Below are positions 58,592-64,000 of a stretch of 64,000 nt of DNA, piece after piece. The stretch is from Mauremys mutica. Lineage: Eukaryota > Chordata > Testudines > Geoemydidae. The DNA lies in the NCBI RefSeq assembly GCF_020497125.1, contig NW_025422971.1, positions 62,001 through 126,000 of the forward strand. Direction: 5' to 3'. The notes beneath the pieces were generated by a model. It ran no database searches. It saw nothing but the letters and a program-made list of their open reading frames with translations, and was not told where the DNA came from. A program made the position numbers and the translations under genes. The stretch's first letter is position 1; each line of letters starts with the position of its first letter.

Positions 58592-58596
58592 GTGCC

Positions 58597-59577
58597 TTAG
58601 TTGCGAATTTCCATCCCCTAGCATATTGCAATTGCTGTTAAGTGGGTTTGACAAAATTCATTGTGTCTATTTCTTTTAATTTCAATAGATAGCGATATTT
58701 ATTTTTAAACCCTTTTTTCAACTTTCACAATTTCAATTTTCAGAGCTGTGGGAAGTTATGGGGGTCGTCAGACAATTATTTAATAACAGTAACTGTTGAG
58801 AGTCCAAAAGCCAAATCATATAACTGTTCAAAGAGAAATTGTCAATGTCACACCCAAAATATACAGTGTAAATATCCTTAAATCAAACTCCACTTTCTCC
58901 AGAAGCATTTCTGTATATTACCTATATAAATATTTTTTCATCTGTGTGTGTGTACAGTGAAATTAACAACTGCAATTTATTCATAAAAATCCAATCCTGT
59001 CAAGCATAATTTTAAGTAATGAAGTACTTCCTAGACTGGAATGTTTCACTTCAGGATAATTACACCCTCCCTGTGATGTATTTTACTCTCAGTACCGTAA
59101 CCCTCTTGTGATGTAGCTCCTGTCTAGGAGCTCTGCTGAAGCCAGTGGCATTATGATCAGGTGACACTGACATGAGCAGAGACACATGGGGGAGGATGAG
59201 GTAACATGGAGGCTACCACAGTTGAACGTGGCCGTAAGAGCAAACGCTCTCTCAGCCTCTCCTCTCTCCCACCTCCCAGAGTCAGTAATTCTGAATCGTT
59301 CCCTGAAATCTAAATAGCCCCAGTATGAGAGACAGTGATTAACACAGGTACCTTAGGGGCTGCAGCGCCAACCCCCTGCCTGGACGAGGAGGGTGAAGAA
59401 TTGCAGTAGAAATGGGTTAGGTTGGGAGAGGGCACAGCTGATGGGGGACTGGGAGCTGAGTTGACCAAGAGGCCAGAACTCATGAGGGGGGGATTAGGAG
59501 AAGAAGTCAACAGGACTGCGTAGAGGCATTTCAGTGTATTTTCTTCATTAACCATTCTGCCATGTAGACTCAGACTT
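58597..59577. other. Unassigned, AT-rich
   Basis: No gene, RNA or recognised element. 58600-59060 is distinctly AT-rich beside the GC-rich element. Confidence 0.5.
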
Positions 59578-59757
59578 TAAAGGTCAGAAGGGACCATTAT
59601 GATCATCTAGTCTGACCTCCTGCACAAAGCAGGCCATAGAATCCTACCCATCCACTTCTATAACAAACCCCTAACCTACGTCTGAGTTACTGAAGTCTTC
59701 AAATTGTGGTTTGAAGCTCTCAAGCTGCAGAGAATCCTCCAGCAAGTGACCCATTTG
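59578..59757 (-). mobile_element. CR1-type 3' end fragment
   Basis: AGAAGGGACCATTATGATCATC, CTGACCTCCTGCACAAAGCAGG and CAGCAAGTGACCC are the complement of a CR1 3' terminus. A MITE follows at once. Confidence 0.75.
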
Positions 59758-60071
59758 GGCTTTGGCTACACTTGCAAATTTGCAGCGCTGCAGCAGGGTG
59801 TGAAAAAACACCCTCTCCAGCGCTGCAAATTGCGGCGCTGCAAAGCGCCAGTGTGATCAGAGCCCCAGCGCTGTACGTTAATCCCCACAGGGAGGTGGAG
59901 TACGGACAGCGTTGGGAGAGCTCCGACTACACTTAGCGTTGGGAGAGCTCCGACTACACTTAGCGTTGGGAGAGCTCCGACTACACTTAGCGTTGGGAGA
60001 GCTCCGACTACACTTAGCACTTCAAAGCGCTGCCGCGGCAGCGCTTTGAAGTGCTAAGTGTAGCCAAAGCC
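59758..60071. mobile_element. Harbinger-like MITE with internal 27-bp tandem repeat
   Basis: Ends GGCTTTGGCTACACTT and AAGTGTAGCCAAAGCC (with an inserted GCT) are inverted repeats. TTG flanks both sides (59755-59757 and 60072-60074), a 3-bp target as in PIF/Harbinger. Four exact 27-bp units, AGCGTTGGGAGAGCTC plus CGACTACACTT, occupy 59908-60015. A perfect 40-bp palindrome with 19-bp arms follows at 60016-60055. No coding. Confidence 0.9.
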
Positions 60072-60524
60072 TTGGAAACTTTTCATTCACATCTAAACAC
60101 CTTGGAGCTAAGCTGGGTTGATGCATTTCCACTTACAGAGGTACAGTTGTAATTAGGTGCTTAATCAGATGCTCATGCAGCACAAAGCAGTCAATAATGG
60201 GTGTGCTTTCATTCATTAACTTGACTGTGTGCTGTGTATCGCTTTGGAAAAAAGATGCTGTAAGGGAGTGTCAACATTTTAGGCAGTAAGAAATGGTAAG
60301 TAGGTGTCAGTTCATTTCTCATGCGTTTCTCTCCTAATTTTAATGTCCGTTTTGAATCAGTATTAATACCATGTTGTTTTAACAGAAGTAGGGTCCATTT
60401 GTATAATTGTTTGCAAGATTTCATTGGATATTGTGAACCAGCCGTCTTCACCTTTTATTTTCAGATTCCTAAATACAACCCAGCACACCTCTCCTGACAG
60501 ACTGCAGACCCTGGCTGGTGATTT
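60072..60524. other. Unassigned
   Basis: No feature supported. Confidence 0.5.
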
Positions 60525-60722
60525 GTCAATTGGAAGTGACAGAGGAGGAGAAAGACCTGGGTGTATTGGTTGATCACAGGATAATTATGAGCTGCCAATG
60601 TGATACAGCCGTGAAATAGGTTAATGCAGTCCTAGGATACATCAGGTGAGGTATTTCCAGCAGACACATGAAAGGGCTAGTACTGTTATACAAGGCACTG
60701 ATGAGACTTCATCTGAAATACA
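60525..60722 (+). pseudogene. CR1 LINE fragment
   Basis: GAAAGACCTGGGTGTATTGGT, GCAGTCCTAGGATACATCAGG and CAAGGCACTGATGAGACTTC follow the C-terminal ORF2 order. Short and degenerate. Confidence 0.8.
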
Positions 60723-60754
60723 CCTCTACCTTCTGCCCTTAAAGTCTGTGAGTC

Positions 60755-61015
60755 TATAAGCTGTGCCTTGTGTTGCACAGACACTGATGGAGATCAGGGC
60801 CCCATCCTGCTGCACATGGCAGAGAACCTGACTGAGATCAGCACCCCCATTGTGCTGGGCACTGCACAGACAGAGAGGGACAGTCCTTGCCCCAAAGAGA
60901 TCACAATCCAAGTAGACAATGGGTAGGAGGAAAACAGAGAGGGGCTGTGACTTCCCCCAGGTCACCAAGCAGGTCAGGGACAGAGCGAGGAACAGACCCC
61001 GGTAACGCCAGAGCC
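60755..61015. mobile_element. Dispersed amniote repeat
   Basis: CAGGGCCCCATCCTGCTG, ATTGTGCTGGGCACTGCACAG, CCTTGCCCCAAAGAGATCAC and CCAGGTCACCAAGCAGGTCAG form the order of the dispersed repeat also seen at 44372-44530. Confidence 0.65.
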
Positions 61016-61599
61016 CCGTCACCAGCAGCTTGGAAAGGTCCCCAGACCCCACTGTATTAGGCTGCAGGAAGAGGTGGTTTGTCCATGGATGCACAGGCTG
61101 TCTTGGCAGGCAGCTCAGCTGCGGTCCCTGCACACAGCTGGGGGGTGTCCCCTGGGTCAGGAGAAGTCAGTGTCCAGTCCTGTGGGGCTGTGCTCCTGGC
61201 TCATACCTCCAGCACTCACTGCTGCCCCTCCCTTCCCAGCTGCACTGTTCAGCCAGCCCCAGGCCTCAGGGAGGTCACTGCCCCCCATCCCCCATCTCCT
61301 GCAAGCCTTCAAACAGGGACATGGTGTACCAGTGCCAGAGCGCACTAGTGTAAATTCTGTCTGTACTAAGGGTTTGCACCAGTGCCTAAAACACCAGGGT
61401 GGCAGAGACCTTCAGAAACAGCAGTACGGTGGCACTAGAACTGGGATCTATTTCTAGCTCAGTCACGGACAGCCTGGGTGACCTTGGACACGTCAAATGT
61501 TTCTCCTCCCAACTTTAGTCTCTTTACCCAGCTGCCACTCACTGGGGTCGCCTCTCTCTCCAGAGCTGCTCACCACTACAGTCTGTGTGGGTGTCCCCA
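61016..61599. other. Unassigned
   Basis: GC-rich open frames without domains; no feature supported. Confidence 0.5.
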
Positions 61600-61790
61600 G
61601 AGCTAAGGCAGGTCAGCTCAGGAATAGTCTTACAAGGGGGGCTGGGGAGTCTCTTTCCCTGGAAGTTTTTAAGAACAAGTAGGACAAAGCTCTGTCAGAG
61701 ACAATCTACATATACTTGGTCCTGCCTTGGCAGAGAGAGCTGGACATGACAACATCTTGAGGTCCTGTCCAGCTCTACATTTCTATGATG
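61600..61790 (+). mobile_element. CR1 3' end fragment
   Basis: GGAAGTTTTTAAGAACAAGT, CTTGGTCCTGCCTTGGCAG and TCCAGCTCTACATTTCTATGA follow CR1 3' end order. Confidence 0.75.
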
Positions 61791-61844
61791 TTATGCAATA
61801 TAGATACATAAAAAACAACAAGATGAAACCAAATAAAAACGTGG

Positions 61845-62125
61845 TGTCAGGCCATTAAAAAAAACAACAACAAAAAACTACACTGCACAGCATAAAATGA
61901 CACAATACTAAGGAGAAGAAAGCAACGCAAAGCAAACTAACACACCTTAGGATAAAAGTACACAATGCAAAAGAGCTCAACTCAATCCAACACAACAAAG
62001 ACACCAAACAAGCTGAGGCAAAACAATGCACCATAAAACTATGCAACACGACATGGGGCAATCCCAGTTCCAAATGGCACCATGCAAAACAGCTCAGCGT
62101 AGAACAGGACACAGCACAAAAGAGA
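61845..62125. repeat. A/C-rich low-complexity tract
   Basis: About 280 bp built from variations on CAACACAA, GCAAAAC and ACACAACA with very few T and G runs on plus. Spacing is irregular, near 10 bp. No coding. Confidence 0.6.
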
Positions 62126-62187
62126 TCTTGAGGGATCTTGAGAGGGCGTCTACTCCAGCCCCCTGTGCTGAGGCAGAACCAAGTGTT

Positions 62188-62350
62188 AGGATATAGATAT
62201 TCAGGCCTGTCTGCAAAGGCCTGTACTTTAAGAATGTAGGTGTATTCTTATCACTTAGCTAGTTATAGAGGTATAAAAGAAGGAATCAAAGATCACTGTC
62301 TGTGGAATGGCCTTCTCTTACTGCGACAGGCTAAGGCCTTCAGCCAGTAC
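62188..62350 (+). mobile_element. ERV LTR fragment
   Basis: Starts TGTTAGGATATAGATATTCAGG and follows the LTR at 44546 for about 160 bp, including GGTATAAAAGAAGGAATC, then stops. Confidence 0.7.
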
Positions 62351-62354
62351 AGTG

Positions 62355-62665
62355 GTGCGACGTGATCTGGGTCGGGGTCAGTGCAGTGCCAGACCCAACG
62401 GGGACACAGATCTCAGTCGAGGTCTCTGAAGTGCCCAGCACAATGGAGGCACTGGTTTGGGTCGCAGTCGTGCGCTGCCTGGCACAAGGAGGGCCGTGAT
62501 CTCAGTCCAGGTCTCAGTTTTACCTGGCACAACAGTGGGTTCTGATCTCACCTGTGGATCCATACAGTGGCTGGCAGAACAGGGCCCAGATCTCAGTTGG
62601 GGTCTCTGCAGCAGCTGTCAGAACAGGGCCATGCTCAGTACGATAAGAGCCCTGATCTCAGTCAC
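62355..62665. repeat. Imperfect tandem array of about 55-60-bp units
   Basis: GATCTCAGTC-GGGTCTCTG-AG-GCC-GCACAA modules recur about six times with indels. No coding. Confidence 0.6.
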
Positions 62666-62689
62666 ACACCTGGAGAGAAAAGCGGGAAG

Positions 62690-62880
62690 ATTTTTGAGCA
62701 TTAGATATCAGTATTTCAGAACTGAGGAGAAAATGGGGCACAAACTAAATATTTGCCAATATAAGAGAGAAGCACCAACATCTGGGAGATTTTGTGTCAC
62801 CATTTAACAGTTGAAGAGAAAAGATGGGAAATTGGAGGGGATTATACAGGGATATTGAATCAACAACAGAATAGGACGGA
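62690..62880. repeat. Degenerate AT-rich units shared with the gene A flank
   Basis: GGGAGATTTTGTGTCACCATTT, GTTGAAGAGAAAAGATGGG and GGGGATTATACAGGGATATTG resemble the units at 24110-24660 and lead into GGCAGGGAGCCCT as there. Confidence 0.45.
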
Positions 62881-64000
62881 TTCTTCTTGCCCCACACTCA
62901 CGTGGCCGGCAGGGAGCCCTGGGTGATGTCTTTTCACAGGGGAAAGGAGTGGGGCTGGAGTCAGAAAGTCACTATCAGTGGGGAGGGCCTGGCAGTGGGG
63001 TCTGGGAATGTGACTAGCAAGTGGTGGGGGTGCAGTGTATATTGGAAAAAGGGTAAAAGAAATGCAAACAAAACATGGTACTTAATTAAAATCCTGTTAG
63101 GGCTCCAAAAGGAGCATAGTAGATTGTGCTTCTTTTTCAGATCTTTGGAGCAGTGTTTTGGAGCAGAAGATGAAAGTGAAGAGTAATAAGAACCCTGGTG
63201 GAAGTGAAATGTGTCCCTTTTGAAACAGTCTCTGAGCTGCTGATAGCTTTGAATCCAGAGGCAAGCCAAGAAAGACTCTGTGTGGATGCAATACTCAGCT
63301 GATGGAGGGAAGGAGGAAACTGCCATTTGCAGCACAAAGAACCTGAGAATAATGAATACATCTGGTCAGCAAACAAGCTACTAGAAGACTCAATTATGAC
63401 CCTCCAGAAAAGGGAGGTGAAAAAACAAGTCAAGCCTGAAAATAAGGGGGACAGGTTAACCCTAAGGAGCGTGTGTGTGTGTGTACAGAGCAGAAATCTG
63501 AAGCTGTGGGAAACTGAGGCACGCCACCTCATAAATTTCATAAATGATCAGTGAGTGGGGTAATTCACTAGCCTGACTATAGAACAAAATAAGGACAGCC
63601 TGAAGGTAATTCTTCTGTTTTTCCTGCAATTAGCAAGGACATTTGTAAAAGGAATTGGTATTATTATTAAGAAATAATCTGACCCCCAGGGGGTGGAAAT
63701 TGTTTCTTTTGTTTTTCAGACACTCTACAACCATGCTGGTGCCAGCGGAAGAATAACCCAGAATACAATGGAGCTATGTTTTGTGGTGTTTGTCTGTGGT
63801 GTTGGTCTTGCTGCTAGCATGAGGTGGGTGGGGGATGGCTTCAAAAGGCTGACCTGGGGGGAGAGGAAGAGGTGTGTGGGAATGCAAAATGCTCAACTGG
63901 GAGGCCAGCACCTGGGTAATGGCTACTATGGTGCCTGGAAATAGAACGGCAACTAAGGTGGGCCCTACAAGCCCTATGGGAATAAGGAGAAGGGGAGGAG
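62881..64000. other. Unassigned end of window
   Basis: A GT microsatellite (GTGTGTGTGTGTGTGTAC) is near 63470. Open frames such as 63327-63554 and 63693-63944 show no recognised domain. Confidence 0.5.

Noticed and set aside
59908..60015. Possible CRISPR-like array
   Set aside because: The 27-bp units are directly adjacent with no spacers, inside a eukaryotic MITE.
59766..60020. Frame with repeated LSVVGALPT
   Set aside because: It is simply the 27-bp tandem repeat of the MITE, whose unit is a multiple of 3.

Overview
The window looks like repeat-rich nuclear DNA from a reptile, most likely a cryptodiran (hidden-necked) turtle. The evidence is the tRNA-headed SINE with a CR1-type tail (52749-52927 and 24976-25140, resembling the tortoise polIII/Cry SINE), many CR1 LINE pieces, KRAB zinc-finger genes with the usual split exons, and hAT and PIF/Harbinger-type MITEs of turtle style. 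No bacterial, organellar or plasmid features are present. The species call is inference from repeat recognition, not from a search.

Layout. 1-14000: a repeat-dominated stretch with scattered tRNA loci (tRNA-Ser AGA at 475-556, tRNA-Cys GCA at 2319-2390, a broken Ser copy at 4283-4362, a broken Gly copy at 12273-12341). It also holds three GC-rich minisatellites (44-bp unit at 985-1435, about 62-bp unit at 5235-7300, G-rich unit at 9725-10170), CR1 fragments and a 139-bp segment present twice. 14000-17400 is mostly unassigned.

17460-22515 (minus): KRAB zinc-finger gene A with four coding exons whose lengths and phases join cleanly into 603 codons and 15 fingers. 22516-27900: its upstream flank, a SINE, a roughly 2-kb hAT-like element with internal tandem arrays, and a tRNA-Glu locus.

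28078-37624 (minus): an almost complete endogenous retrovirus with two LTRs, a tRNA-Pro-type primer binding site, gag, an in-frame amber stop followed by pro-pol, an env with an overlapping leader, and a polypurine tract. Gag and Pol are gammaretrovirus-like (class I), but the Env lacks the usual class I transmembrane hallmarks.

37625-41640: tRNA relics, LTR fragments and a CR1-clade LINE with broken frames. 42156-52406 (minus): KRAB zinc-finger gene B, a tandem paralogue of gene A with 16 near-identical fingers and an in-frame TGA in a finger linker. Its introns contain nested LTRs, CR1, hAT and Harbinger insertions. 52407-64000: its paralogous upstream flank, more nested repeats, a 1.28-kb LTR-like element with a 5-bp target duplication, and a MITE carrying its own minisatellite.

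How the parts relate. Genes A and B share exon sizes, splice phases, intron sequence and upstream sequence, so the locus grew by tandem duplication. A CR1 and a SINE then landed upstream of B only. KRAB zinc-finger proteins are known mainly as repressors of transposable elements, and here two of them flank a fairly young provirus. A functional link is possible but not shown by the sequence.
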